This document shows, piece after piece, positions 8,094-16,657 of a stretch of DNA of 64,000 nt; positions within the stretch are counted from its first letter, which is position 1, and the number at the start of each line of letters is the position of its first letter. Position numbers and translations under genes: made by a program. Source of the DNA: Paractinoplanes atraurantiacus (GTDB lineage: Bacteria; Actinomycetota; Actinomycetes; Mycobacteriales; Micromonosporaceae); contig NZ_OBDY01000001.1 of assembly GCF_900215205.1 (NCBI RefSeq), forward strand, positions 864,786 through 928,785, in the 5' to 3' direction. The notes beneath the pieces were generated by a model. The model saw only the letters and a program-made list of their open reading frames with translations. It searched no databases and was not told the origin of the DNA.

Positions 8094-9734
8094 GTGGGCA
8101 TGAACGAGAACGAGACCGACCCGCGACCCGCGGACGCCTCCTCTGAGAGCAGCAGCCCGGAGCGGGGACAGTCTGAGGAGCCGACGGCCGCGCAGCCCGT
8201 CGTTCCCCCGGCCGCGCCGCAGACCCCCCAGTGGGGCCCGCCGGCCGCTGCCCCGCAGTCCGGCGTTCCCCAGTCCGGCGCGCCCGTTGCTCCCCAGTCC
8301 GGCCCGCCCCAGTCCGGCCCGCCCCAGTCCGGCCCGCCCCAGTCCGGCCAGCCCCAGTCCGGCCCGCCCCAGTGGCAGCAGCCGTCGCCCTGGCAGCAGC
8401 ATCCCGGCTACCAGCACCCGGGCTACCCGCAGCAGCCCTACGGCCAGCCGCAGCAGCCGCAGTCGCCCTATGCGCAGCAGTCGGCCTACGCCGGCACGCC
8501 CGGCGCCTGGGCTCCCGCCGGCAGCACCACGCAGACGCAGCCCCAGATCGGCGCCGCCGAGGGCCAGGCCTGGGGCGAGGGCCAGACCTGGGTCTCCGAC
8601 GGGCAGCCGGCCTGGGCCGCGCCCGTCGACCAGCAGCAGCGGCCGCGCAACACCCGGGGCCGCAAGATCCTGATCGCCGGCGCCGCGGCCGTGCTGATCG
8701 CGCTCGGCGCCGGCGGCGTCGGCGCCGCGACCGCGCTCGCCTTCGACGACGACAGCTCGTCGCCCGCGGTGCAGACCGGCAACTCGTCGGTCACCAAGGT
8801 GGTCGACCGCTCGTCGCTCGCCTCGATCGCCTCGGCCGTGCAGGACAGCGTCGTCTCGATCACCACCGGCAGCGGTGAGGGCTCCGGCGTCGTGCTGTCC
8901 AAGGACGGCTACATCGTCACCAACAACCACGTGGTGGCCACCGCGCAGGGCGACAACGTCACCGTGATCTTCGCCGACGGCAAGAAGTCGTCGGCCACGA
9001 TCGTCGGCACCGACGAGCGGACCGACCTGGCCGTGGTCAAGGTGTCCGGCCTGTCCGACCTCAAGCCCGCCACCTTCGGCAGCAGCGCCAAGATGCAGGT
9101 CGGCGACACCGTCCTCGCCATCGGCAGCCCGCTCGGCCTGGAGGGCTCGGTCACCGCCGGCATCATCAGCGCCAAGGACCGCACCATCCAGTCCAGCAGC
9201 GAGGACGAGCAGCAGCAGAGCCCGTTCGGCGGCCAGAGCCAGCAGCAGTCGGGCTCCAGCACGACGATGTCCGGCCTGCTGCAGACCGACGCGCCGATCA
9301 ACCCCGGCAACTCGGGCGGCGCCCTGGTCAACACCAGCGGCGAGGTCATCGGCATCAACTCGGCGATCGCCACCCAGGGCGGCAGCAGCGGCAACATCGG
9401 CCTCGGCTTCGCCATCCCGAGCGACAAGGCCAAGCAGGTCGCGGAGGACCTGATGGCCGGCAAGAAGGTCAGCCACCCGGCGCTCGGCGTCAGCGTGGCC
9501 GACGCGGAGAACGGCGGCGCCCTGGTCAGCCAGGTCACCGCGGGCAGCGCGGCGGCCAAGGCCGGCCTCCAGCAGGGCGACGTCATCACCTCGGCCGACG
9601 GCAAGGCCATCGGCGACTCCGACGACCTGGTCGCCGCGGTCCAGGGCGGCTCGGTCGGTCAGCAGATGTCCCTGGAATACACGAGGGACGGCGCCAAGAA
9701 GACGGTCACGGTCACGCTGACCGAGTCCAAGTAG
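8094..9734 (+). CDS. HtrA/DegP-type membrane-anchored serine protease with PDZ domain
   Basis: A 546-residue protein in four parts: a long cytoplasmic tail rich in P, Q, S and G (residues 1-185); one transmembrane helix (about 192-216); a trypsin-like protease domain with His in TNNHVVA, Asp in ERTDLAVVKV and Ser in NPGNSGGAL; and a C-terminal PDZ domain. Such proteases degrade or refold damaged exported proteins and work downstream of two-component systems, as with MprAB-PepD in mycobacteria. It follows the PhoPR-like genes on the same strand. GTG at 8094 and ATG at 8100 are both possible starts. A strong hairpin follows. Confidence 0.93.
   Translation: MGMNENETDPRPADASSESSSPERGQSEEPTAAQPVVPPAAPQTPQWGPPAAAPQSGVPQSGAPVAPQSGPPQSGPPQSGPPQSGQPQSGPPQWQQPSPWQQHPGYQHPGYPQQPYGQPQQPQSPYAQQSAYAGTPGAWAPAGSTTQTQPQIGAAEGQAWGEGQTWVSDGQPAWAAPVDQQQRPRNTRGRKILIAGAAAVLIALGAGGVGAATALAFDDDSSSPAVQTGNSSVTKVVDRSSLASIASAVQDSVVSITTGSGEGSGVVLSKDGYIVTNNHVVATAQGDNVTVIFADGKKSSATIVGTDERTDLAVVKVSGLSDLKPATFGSSAKMQVGDTVLAIGSPLGLEGSVTAGIISAKDRTIQSSSEDEQQQSPFGGQSQQQSGSSTTMSGLLQTDAPINPGNSGGALVNTSGEVIGINSAIATQGGSSGNIGLGFAIPSDKAKQVAEDLMAGKKVSHPALGVSVADAENGGALVSQVTAGSAAAKAGLQQGDVITSADGKAIGDSDDLVAAVQGGSVGQQMSLEYTRDGAKKTVTVTLTESK
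8292..8371 (+). repeat. 15-bp tandem repeat inside htrA (PQSGP units)
   Basis: The unit CCCCAGTCCGGCCCG occurs about five times in a row, nearly perfect, encoding Pro-Gln-Ser-Gly-Pro. Degenerate copies extend to the left from about 8255. Because the unit is a multiple of three, copy-number change keeps the reading frame. Confidence 0.85.
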
Positions 9735-9753
9735 ACCAGCAGTTCCCTCCCGC

Positions 9754-9798
9754 TACGGCGGGCGGCGCGGCAAGGGGGTTGCCGCACCGCCCGCCGTA
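9754..9798 (+). terminator. Hairpin terminator after htrA
   Basis: A 19-bp stem (9754-9772 with 9780-9798, one G-T type mismatch) encloses a 7-base AGGGGGT loop and is followed by a short CGTTTGT tract. It lies 20 bp after the htrA stop. Confidence 0.75.
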
Positions 9799-9941
9799 CG
9801 TTTGTCCGGTGTCATTCTCCGATTACGGGAAAACGCCGCAATTCGGTACGTGGGTCTCGCCTTCCGCCACCCGGACGGCCTAATCTGCCATTCGCCATCG
9901 CCCATGCGGCGACACCGAGGCAGTGAGAGGCGCGCCCTTCC

Positions 9942-12900
9942 GTGACGTCGTACGTCGAAAGCTCGGCAAATGTCTGGGAGGCCGTGGCCGGGCGCGCCCC
10001 GGGTGAGTCCGGCGACCCGGGTCTCTGGGGCGCCGTCGTCGACCGCCTCAACCCGTCCCGGGCCCGGCCGGTGCTCCGCGCCGGCATCGAGGCCGTGCAG
10101 CTCGCCGACGCCCGCGGCGGTGACTATCTCCTGCTGCGCTCGCCCGACGACGGCACCCGCGCCGGATATCTGCGCCTCACCGGCGAGGAGTGGCAGCTCG
10201 CCCTGCTGATGGACGGCGAGAACACGGTCACCCGGCTGGTCGCCGAGTTCGCGCGGATCGCCGGGCGGCTCGCCCCCGACCAGGTCCGCCGGGTGGTGGC
10301 CGACCTGGCCGCCCACCGCATGCTCGACGAGCTGCCGATGGACGCGTTCCGCCCGCTCGAGGAGATCGGGCGCCGGCCGCTGCCCTCGCCCGCCGCCGCC
10401 GGGCCCCGCCTGCTCACCTTCGACGCCGACGGCCTGTTCCTCACCCTCTACCGGGCCGGCGGCCGCTTCCTCTTCGGCCGGGGCGCCGGCATCGCGGTCG
10501 GCGCGCTCTCGGTGATCGGCCTGGCCCTGTTCGCCGTCACCTGGGCCCGCGGCAGCCGGTCGCTGTTCCTGGCCGGCGACTCCTACCTGCTCGGCGCGAT
10601 CGTGCTCCTGCTGCTCAACCTGGTCGTGGTCGGGGTGCGCGAGCTCGGGCGGGCCCTGGCCGTCAAGGCCACGGGGCGCGAGGTCCCGGCGGCCGGCCTG
10701 CTCGTGTCGTACGGAATCCCCTCGCTCTTCGTCGAGACCAGCGACGTGTGGATGGCCGGTCGCCGCGCCCGTCTGCTCGCCGCCGCCGCCGGTCCGGCCG
10801 GCACGCTGCTGCTGGCCGGCGCCGCCCAGCTCGCCGGCCTGGCCGCGCCGCCGCTGGCCGGGCTCACGTTCAAGCTCGCCTTCCTCTGCTATCTGAGCCT
10901 GTTCTTCCAGCTCAGCCCGCTGCTGCGGCGCGACGGCCAGCAGCTGCTGACCGACTGGACCGAGATTCCGCAGCTGCGCGACCGGGCGCTGGCCTGGCTC
11001 GGTGGCCGGCTGCGCGGGCGCTCGCCGGGCTGGAAGGCGCTCGACCGCGAGGGGCGCCTGATCGCGCTCTACGGTTATCTCGCCGTGGCCTGGATCGCGT
11101 TCGCGCTCGTCCTGGCCTATCGGCTCTGGATCGACCGGGTGTCCGGCGCGGCCACCGGCCTGTGGCACTCCGGGCCGCTCGGCGCGCTGCTCCTCCTGCT
11201 GATCATGATCGGCGTGGCCGGTCCGGTCGTCTTCCTGATGGCCGGCAAGGCCGCCCGCCGGCTGGCCGCCTCCCGGCTGCGCCGCGCCGAGAACGACCGG
11301 GAGGCCGACAGCCCGCGCCGGCTCGCCGCGCTGCGCGCCTCCGAGCTCGGCGGCCTGCCCGAGCCGGCGTTGCAGGGCCTGGCCGCCCGGGCCCGCTGGG
11401 TGCACCCGCCGAAAGGGCGCCAGGTCGTGCTCTCCGGCGGCTCGCAACAGGCCGTGTTCGTCGTCGTCGAGGGTGCCCTCGAGGCCCGCAGCCCCGGCGA
11501 CCCGCCCGGCACGATCCGCCACCACGTCGGCCCCGGCGCCGTCGTCGGCCTGGTCAACGCGCTGACCGGCCGGTCGACCCAGCTCGACTGGCACACCGCC
11601 GGCACCACGCTGCTCTCCGTGCCCACCGCGACCGTGGCCACGGTGGTCGGGCCGCTGCCCGGCCCGCCGCCGCAGGACCGGGCCGAGGCCGAGGCGCTGT
11701 TCGCCGACACCCCGGCGCTGGCCGGCCTCGCCGTCGACCAGCGGCTCGCCCTGATCGCCTCGGCCCACCCGGTCGACCTCGACCCCGGCGCGCCGGTCAT
11801 CCTGCCCGGGCCCACCCACGCGGTGGTCGTCGAGTCCGGCGTCATCGCCCTGCCCGACGGCATGGAGCTGCGCCGGGGCACGCTGGTCGGCCCGGTCGGC
11901 GACGGCAGCCCCGGCATGGTGGCCCAGTCGCGCACGCCGGTGCGGCTCTGGGTGCTGCCGGACGCCTCCGACCTGCCACCCCTGGTCGGCGCCACCCACC
12001 GGCCCGGCTCCGAGATGCCCGTCGTCACCGTGCGGGGCTTCCTGAGCTCCGGCGCCCGGGGCGCCTACCCGCCCCTCGCCGTGCCGCCCGGCCCGCCCGA
12101 ACAGGAGGGCGACCCCGCGGCCGACCAGCGCTTCGAGCGCGGGCTGCGGTGGGCCACCGTGCTGGTGCTGACCGGCGCGCTGTTCTTCGCCGGCCTCAAC
12201 TTCAAGGCCGGCCCCGCGTGGGCCGAGATGCCCTCCGACCAGCTGCTGCTGACGGTCGGCGCCGGGGGAGTGACCGCGACCTTCGACGGCGAGGAGCAGG
12301 CCCTCCAGGCGGGCGCCTCCCGCCACATCGACCAGGGCGAGACCGTCGACGTGCCGGCCGGCTCGTCGGCCGATCTGATCTTCCCGGGCGGCGCGTCGGC
12401 GCGGGTCTGCGGCGGCAGCAAGGTCGGCATCGGCGGCCTGCACGTCGACGGCGGCCGGCACCGGGCGCCGGTGGCCATGCTCTCGCTGCAGAGCGGCCGG
12501 CTGCTCGCCGGCACCGGCAGCACGAGCGGCGCCTTCCAGCCGCTCGCCCTCACCGTCGACCGCAGCGAGGGCCGGGTCACCAACAGTGGCGCCGCCTGGT
12601 TCGCGGTCGAGCCGGCGACGGTCACCGTCTCGTCGGGCAAGGTCGCCGTCGATGGGGCGGCCGCGGCCGCGACCGGCGCGCAGCTGGCCTGCAAGGACGG
12701 TGCCCCGGTGGCCCCGCCGGAGGAGAGCGCCCCGGCCCCGTCCGAGTCGGAGGAGTCCACACCGGCCGACGAGCCCTCGACCGCTCCAAGCACTTCCGCC
12801 TCGCCGAGCGCTACTGTAGTCACACCGTCACAGACCGATGATCCCGTCGAGACCACCGAGCCCGAGGCGCCCGCCGGCCCGACGGAGACGACCACCACCG

Positions 12901-13091
12901 CCACCACCCGGCCGGCGACCACCGCGCCGCCCACCACGACGTCGCCGACCGTCCGCCCCACGACACCCCGGCCACCGACCACGCCGCCGACGACTCCGAG
13001 GACGACGCCGCCGACCACCCCGCCGACGACTCCCGCGACGACGCCGCCGACCACGCCGGACGTGCCCGAGGCGACGGAGAGCAGCGGGTAG
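9942..13091 (+). CDS. PqqD-like / inactive M50-like membrane / cyclic-nucleotide-binding-like / FecR-like fusion protein
   Basis: A 1049-residue protein starting at GTG, with GAGAGG upstream. Residues 70-140 resemble a PqqD-type winged helix. Residues 175-435 form a membrane domain with the layout of the M50 (site-2 protease-like) family that pairs with PqqD domains. Where HExxH should be it has RELGR (233-237), and the second site reads SPLLRRDGQQ rather than NPLLRxDGYY, so both zinc-binding His residues are gone. Residues 465-670 look like one or two cyclic-nucleotide-binding-type beta barrels, about 737-753 is a further membrane helix, 765-915 resembles FecR, and the last 130 residues are a Pro/Thr tail. 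No function can be assigned; a scaffold or signalling receptor role is an inference. Two small genes follow closely. Confidence 0.85.
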   Translation: MTSYVESSANVWEAVAGRAPGESGDPGLWGAVVDRLNPSRARPVLRAGIEAVQLADARGGDYLLLRSPDDGTRAGYLRLTGEEWQLALLMDGENTVTRLVAEFARIAGRLAPDQVRRVVADLAAHRMLDELPMDAFRPLEEIGRRPLPSPAAAGPRLLTFDADGLFLTLYRAGGRFLFGRGAGIAVGALSVIGLALFAVTWARGSRSLFLAGDSYLLGAIVLLLLNLVVVGVRELGRALAVKATGREVPAAGLLVSYGIPSLFVETSDVWMAGRRARLLAAAAGPAGTLLLAGAAQLAGLAAPPLAGLTFKLAFLCYLSLFFQLSPLLRRDGQQLLTDWTEIPQLRDRALAWLGGRLRGRSPGWKALDREGRLIALYGYLAVAWIAFALVLAYRLWIDRVSGAATGLWHSGPLGALLLLLIMIGVAGPVVFLMAGKAARRLAASRLRRAENDREADSPRRLAALRASELGGLPEPALQGLAARARWVHPPKGRQVVLSGGSQQAVFVVVEGALEARSPGDPPGTIRHHVGPGAVVGLVNALTGRSTQLDWHTAGTTLLSVPTATVATVVGPLPGPPPQDRAEAEALFADTPALAGLAVDQRLALIASAHPVDLDPGAPVILPGPTHAVVVESGVIALPDGMELRRGTLVGPVGDGSPGMVAQSRTPVRLWVLPDASDLPPLVGATHRPGSEMPVVTVRGFLSSGARGAYPPLAVPPGPPEQEGDPAADQRFERGLRWATVLVLTGALFFAGLNFKAGPAWAEMPSDQLLLTVGAGGVTATFDGEEQALQAGASRHIDQGETVDVPAGSSADLIFPGGASARVCGGSKVGIGGLHVDGGRHRAPVAMLSLQSGRLLAGTGSTSGAFQPLALTVDRSEGRVTNSGAAWFAVEPATVTVSSGKVAVDGAAAAATGAQLACKDGAPVAPPEESAPAPSESEESTPADEPSTAPSTSASPSATVVTPSQTDDPVETTEPEAPAGPTETTTTATTRPATTAPPTTTSPTVRPTTPRPPTTPPTTPRTTPPTTPPTTPATTPPTTPDVPEATESSG

Positions 13092-13108
13092 CCCACACAG
13101 GAGGCCCG

Positions 13109-13324
13109 ATGCTCTGCTGGTTCTGCGCCGAAGCCGCCCGCGCCACCTGCCGCTTCTGCGGCCGCGGCGTCTGCGCCGACCACGCCCGGTTCGGGCCGTA
13201 CATCCTTCAGGTGAACCGGTCCGAGAGCCGGCGCCGGGCCGAGGCGCTCGTCGTCGACGACGCGGTGCAATGCGGCTCCTGCCGGCCTCGTCCACACGCG
13301 GTGGCGATGCCGGAGCTGGACTGA
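13109..13324 (+). CDS. Small Cys-rich putative zinc-binding protein
   Basis: A 71-residue protein that starts MLCWFC and has CxxC pairs: C3/C6, C14/C17, a further C in GVCADHA, and two more near the C-terminus (CGSC). The CxxC...CxxCGxGxCxxHA pattern is that of a treble-clef or B-box-like zinc knuckle. It starts 18 bp after the fusion protein, preceded by AGGAGG, so it is very likely in the same operon. No enzymatic motif is visible; a protein- or nucleic-acid-binding role is inferred. Confidence 0.8.
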   Translation: MLCWFCAEAARATCRFCGRGVCADHARFGPYILQVNRSESRRRAEALVVDDAVQCGSCRPRPHAVAMPELD

Positions 13325-13342
13325 TGGCCCTATGGTGCAGTA

Positions 13343-13876
13343 ATGGCTAAGTTCGGCAGCGACGACCTGGGCCCGTGGTCCGAGTTCGGCACGGTGGCGG
13401 GCATGGTCGCGACCCAGAACGGGCAGGACCTCTCGGCGTCCACCGAGGTGCACACGGGCCTGGGCGACAACCCCGACCTCGACAACCTTCCGGCCGTCAC
13501 GGGTTTCGGCGACGCCCCGCTCGTGCCCGACTCCCCTCTCGTGCTCGACGACGCGATCGGTGAGGCGGTGCGGGAGACGGCCGAGGCCGTACGGGAGCTG
13601 GAACCCCCCGACGGCTACGACAACCAGGTCGACGCCGACGGCGACGGCACCCTCGACGAGGCCACCTACCGCGGCCGGGCCGACGGCGGCGTCGACATCC
13701 TGGTCGACCTCAACGACGACGGCCGCACCGACTTCATCGGCGTCGACCTCGACCTCGACAACCGCGTCGACTTCGCCGGCTACGACAAGGACCACGACGG
13801 CGATTTCGAGAAACGGATGTACGACGACGACGGCGACGGCTTCCTCGACCGCGCCGTCTGGACCGAGGGCAGCTGA
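13343..13876 (+). CDS. Acidic protein with DxDxDG calcium-binding-type repeats
   Basis: A 177-residue, very acidic protein without a signal peptide. The C-terminal half carries at least five Asp/Asn-rich loops, such as DADGDGTLDE, DLNDDGRTDF, DLDLDNRVDF, DKDHDGDFEK and DDDGDGFLDR, spaced about 10-20 residues apart. This resembles dockerin or thrombospondin type 3 calcium loops rather than paired EF-hands. The N-terminal 80 residues have no recognisable domain. It lies 18 bp after the Cys-rich gene on the same strand. Calcium binding is inferred from the loops; the function is unknown. Confidence 0.8.
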   Translation: MAKFGSDDLGPWSEFGTVAGMVATQNGQDLSASTEVHTGLGDNPDLDNLPAVTGFGDAPLVPDSPLVLDDAIGEAVRETAEAVRELEPPDGYDNQVDADGDGTLDEATYRGRADGGVDILVDLNDDGRTDFIGVDLDLDNRVDFAGYDKDHDGDFEKRMYDDDGDGFLDRAVWTEGS

Positions 13877-13984
13877 CGTACGGCCGGACGGTTCCGGCCG
13901 ATCAGCGGAACTGCCTTCGGAGGTCACTCCTCGTTGGACAGGGCACCATCGGGTGCTCCGTTCACGTGTGGGAAGGCAGACAGG

Positions 13985-14437
13985 GTGAAGAAGAGGTTCT
14001 TCGTGGCGGCGGCGGCCGCGGCGTCAATGCTGGGCTTCGCGGTGGCCACGCCGGCGCAGGCGGCCGAGGCGCCGGTGTACTTCAGCCGGATCTACTACGA
14101 CTCGCCGGGCAAGGACACCCGCAGCAACGCCAGCCTGAACGCCGAATGGTTCCGGCTGACCAACAGCACCAAGAAGACTATCCAGCTGAAGAACTTCACC
14201 GTCCGCGACGCGGCCAACCACGTCTACAAGTTCGGCGCCTACGCCCTGGCCCCCGGCAAGTCGGTGGTCGTGCACACCGGCAAGGGCACCGCCGGCAAGC
14301 CGTCGGCTGTGGACCGCTACTGGGGCTCCGGCAACTACATCTGGAACAACACCGGCGACACCGCGACTCTGCGCAACCCGGCCGGCAAGACCATCAACAC
14401 CTGCAAGTTCGGCAAGGGCGTAGCCACCAACTGCTGA
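13985..14437 (+). CDS. Secreted lamin-tail-domain protein
   Basis: A 150-residue protein starting at GTG, preceded by GGAAGG. It begins KKRFF and has a hydrophobic stretch ending in ATPAQAA, a clear signal peptide cut near residue 25. The mature part, with ISRI-like start, NAEWFRLTN, IQLKNFTVRD, FGAYALAPGKSVVVHTG and WNNTGDTATLRN, follows the lamin tail domain (LTD) pattern of many actinobacterial secreted proteins. LTDs are beta-sandwich binding modules; the ligand is unknown. A strong bidirectional hairpin follows. Confidence 0.88.
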   Translation: MKKRFFVAAAAAASMLGFAVATPAQAAEAPVYFSRIYYDSPGKDTRSNASLNAEWFRLTNSTKKTIQLKNFTVRDAANHVYKFGAYALAPGKSVVVHTGKGTAGKPSAVDRYWGSGNYIWNNTGDTATLRNPAGKTINTCKFGKGVATNC

Positions 14438-14448
14438 TCAGGACAACA

Positions 14449-14477
14449 CCCCCGCGCCACTCTCACCGGCGCGGGGG
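14449..14477. terminator. Bidirectional hairpin between convergent genes
   Basis: A perfect 10-bp stem (CCCCCGCGCC with GGCGCGGGGG) around a 9-base loop. It lies just after the LTD gene and overlaps the 3' end of the leftward gene at 14463, so it may serve both strands. Confidence 0.75.
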
Positions 14478-14984
14478 CTCGGCCCGGGCCGCCCGCCGCC
14501 ACCGCTCGATCTCCGCCTCGTGAGAGCCCGTCGCGGTGGCGGCCGGCACCGCGCCGCCGTCATCCGCGAGGCGGATCAACGGCCAGGCCGGAGCCCCGTC
14601 GCGGCCGTCGTAGGCGTGCCAGTCCCAGAGACTGTCGAACCGCCAGGCCCGGCCGGCCGCGTCGGCCACATCCTCGCCGGGCTCCAGAAAGGCGTACGGG
14701 CGAAAGACCAACTTGATCTCCCGCGGGATGTCGTCGTCCGGGTTGAAGCCGTACCCCTGCTCGAAGATCTCAGGGTCTTCGGTCACGCCGCGGCGCAGCA
14801 CGACGATCTCGAGGGACGGGCGGGGGAGCCGGCCGGTCTCGAGCGGCGGATCGAAACGCTGCACCTCGATCACGTGGACGACGGTGGGTGGAATGCCGAC
14901 CCGGCACCGCGCGCCGGTGTGGAGCTTGTCCGCGGCGGGCTCCGTCTCGAACAGACCGGGCGGCTCAGGCCCGCGGATGCACAT
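14463..14984 (-). CDS. Hypothetical protein
   Basis: A 173-residue soluble protein that I do not recognise. It has no signal peptide or membrane segment. Visible features are a strand-rich N-terminal half (VVHVIEVQRF, LEIVVLRRG) and an acidic segment YGFNPDDDIP. The C-terminus is Arg/Glu-rich. Its reading frame and codon use fit a real gene, and it faces the clpP promoter region, from which it diverges across 137 bp. Confidence 0.65.
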   Translation of the reverse strand: MCIRGPEPPGLFETEPAADKLHTGARCRVGIPPTVVHVIEVQRFDPPLETGRLPRPSLEIVVLRRGVTEDPEIFEQGYGFNPDDDIPREIKLVFRPYAFLEPGEDVADAAGRAWRFDSLWDWHAYDGRDGAPAWPLIRLADDGGAVPAATATGSHEAEIERWRRAARAEPPRR

Positions 14985-15009
14985 AAGTGGGCCCGTTATG
15001 CCCAGAGCT

Positions 15010-15029
15010 GATTCGCCGACAGGGGAATC
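15010..15029. promoter_or_regulatory. Inverted repeat before clpP, possible ClgR-like site
   Basis: GATTC (15010-15014) and GAATC (15025-15029) form an inverted repeat around CGCCGACAGG, about 95 bp before clpP. The core partly matches the actinobacterial ClgR motif (CGC-5N-GCG), with mismatches in the right half. ClgR control of clpP operons is known in Streptomyces and mycobacteria; its use here is a guess. Confidence 0.25.
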
Positions 15030-15121
15030 GCTGGGAGAGTGGGCACTCCTGCGTAAAGCTTTAAGGCGTCGAACGGCCGGTCGAGTGACAGGCCCCCAGA
15101 CGGATGCGAGAGGGTGTTGTC

Positions 15122-15733
15122 ATGAGTGTTGACGAGTTGATTATGCGGGCCGGCGGCGCATCCTTCGACGACCAGGTGTTCGAGCGGCTCCTGCGCGAGC
15201 GGATCATCTTCCTGGGCAGCGAGGTCAACGACGAGGTGACCAACCGGATCTGCGCCCAGCTGCTGCTGCTCGCCTCGGCCGACAGCGAGAAGGACATCGC
15301 GCTCTACATCAACTCGCCGGGCGGCTCGATCAGCGCCGGCATGGCGGTGTACGACACGATGCAGTACATCAAGAACGACGTGGCGACGATCGCGATGGGC
15401 ATGGCGGCCTCGATGGGCCAGTTCCTGCTGTGCGCGGGCACGCCGGGCAAGCGGTACGCGCTGCCGCACGCGCGGATCATGATGCACCAGCTCTCCGGCG
15501 GCATCGGCGGCACCGCGGCCGACATCGCCATCCAGGCCGAGAGCATGCTGCACATCAAGCAGACGATGAACGAGCGCATCGCCTTCCACACCGGGCACAC
15601 CCCGGAGGAGATCGAGCGCGACTCCGACCGTGACCGCTGGTTCACGGCCGAGCAGGCCCAGCAGTACGGGCTGATCGACCACGTGATCAGCCGGGCCAAC
15701 CAGGTGAACGCGAGCGGCGCTCCGATCTCCTGA
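15122..15733 (+). CDS. clpP: ATP-dependent Clp protease proteolytic subunit
   Basis: A 203-residue peptidase subunit. The catalytic triad is visible as Ser97 (MAASMGQ), His122 (MMHQ) and Asp171 (SDRDRWF), and the oxyanion Gly-rich loop is SPGGSISAG. ClpP tetradecamers degrade unfolded proteins delivered by ClpX/ClpC ATPases. It stands alone here, with no second clpP or clpX nearby, so it is probably an extra paralogue rather than the clpP1P2 pair. I chose the ATG at 15122 because the family starts at this point; a start 18 bp upstream is less likely. Confidence 0.93.
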   Translation: MSVDELIMRAGGASFDDQVFERLLRERIIFLGSEVNDEVTNRICAQLLLLASADSEKDIALYINSPGGSISAGMAVYDTMQYIKNDVATIAMGMAASMGQFLLCAGTPGKRYALPHARIMMHQLSGGIGGTAADIAIQAESMLHIKQTMNERIAFHTGHTPEEIERDSDRDRWFTAEQAQQYGLIDHVISRANQVNASGAPIS

Positions 15734-15745
15734 CCTGCGCAGATG

Positions 15746-15774
15746 CGGGCACGCGACCGATGGTCGCGTGCCCG
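15746..15774 (+). terminator. Hairpin terminator after clpP
   Basis: A perfect 13-bp stem (15746-15758 with 15762-15774) with a 3-base loop, followed by TTGTGTGTTTCC. It begins 13 bp after the clpP stop. Confidence 0.85.
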
Positions 15775-15841
15775 TTGTGTGTTTCCTGAGGGTTCGGGGT
15801 AGAGAACTGTCATCCCCCGAATCGCTCAAGGAGGTGCTGAC

Positions 15842-16510
15842 GTGAGGATCCCGACGTTCTCCCGCCAGACCGAGACCGATACCACGGAGACTCCCGCCCA
15901 GCCGGCCGCTACCTCCCCCGTACGGCCGCGGCGTGACCCCGACGCCACCGCCGATCTTCCGGCGGCTCCGGCGAAGGCGGAGCCCACCACGGCGGAGCGC
16001 AAGCTCGCACCCCCGCCGCCCCCTCCTTCGGTGGGCCGCCCCACCGGCAGCGCCGTCGTCGACCGGACGCCCCCGCGCCGCGTCGACCGCGACGAGCCGC
16101 CCACCCTCGAGCAGAAGACCGTCACCGCGGAGCAGAAGAAGGTTGCCGCGGAGCCTGAGAACACGCCGGTCGTCCCCGCCGGGCCGAAGCCGCGGGCCAG
16201 CCTGCTGGCCACCCTCGGCCTGATCCTGGGTGTGGCCTCCGTCTTCCTGGTGCTGTCGGGCCCGCTGCTGGGCTACGGCATCGGCGTGGCCGGCCTGGCC
16301 CTGATCCTGTCGCTGAGCGGCATCCACGCCACCGGCAAGCGGCACGTCGCCGGCAAGTCGGACGCCCTGCTCGGCATGATCTTCTCGCTCGGCGCGATCG
16401 TGCTCGGCATCCTGGCCCTGACCGGCTCGCTGAACTGGCTGGGCACCGACATGCAGCCCGTGAACAATTTTCGCGAGTGGCTTGATGCACAGTTTGTCGA
16501 CCGTTTCTGA
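15842..16510 (+). CDS. Membrane protein with Pro-rich N-terminal tail (DUF4190-like)
   Basis: A 222-residue protein starting at GTG, with an excellent AAGGAGGT sequence 5-6 bp before it. The first 115 residues are disordered, rich in P, T, E and charged residues. Two hydrophobic hairpins follow (about residues 121-155 and 172-198), separated by a short GKRHVAGKSDALLG loop. This Gly-rich double segment resembles DUF4190-type small membrane domains, often seen after disordered cytoplasmic tails in actinobacteria. Function unknown. It is monocistronic: terminators lie on both sides. Confidence 0.82.
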   Translation: MRIPTFSRQTETDTTETPAQPAATSPVRPRRDPDATADLPAAPAKAEPTTAERKLAPPPPPPSVGRPTGSAVVDRTPPRRVDRDEPPTLEQKTVTAEQKKVAAEPENTPVVPAGPKPRASLLATLGLILGVASVFLVLSGPLLGYGIGVAGLALILSLSGIHATGKRHVAGKSDALLGMIFSLGAIVLGILALTGSLNWLGTDMQPVNNFREWLDAQFVDRF

Positions 16511-16628
16511 CGGGTAAGTAACTGTTGCGGCCAGCAATGAAGCCGGGCGCACCCCTCGGAACCGGGACGGGGTCACCACCCCTCCCGCCCCGAAAAACCC
16601 GGCGGTTCGCCGGCACTCATTCACCCTC

Positions 16629-16657
16629 CGCGGGCGGCCTGGTTCAGGCCGCCCGCG
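16629..16657 (+). terminator. Hairpin terminator
   Basis: A perfect 12-bp stem (16629-16640 with 16646-16657) with a GGTTC loop, followed by AGGTGTTTTC. It ends transcription from the Pro-rich membrane protein gene. The remaining bases up to 16777 show no gene. Confidence 0.85.

Noticed and set aside
9753..12461. A 902-codon open frame on the minus strand opposite the fusion gene
   Set aside because: It has the Arg/Gly/Ala-rich composition of a GC-rich antisense frame, no domain, no ribosome site, and lies wholly opposite a gene with clear domains.
12841..13090. Tandem repeat mobile element in the fusion gene tail
   Set aside because: The ACGACGCCGCCGACC-like repeats simply encode the Pro/Thr-rich tail; no inverted repeats or transposase are present.
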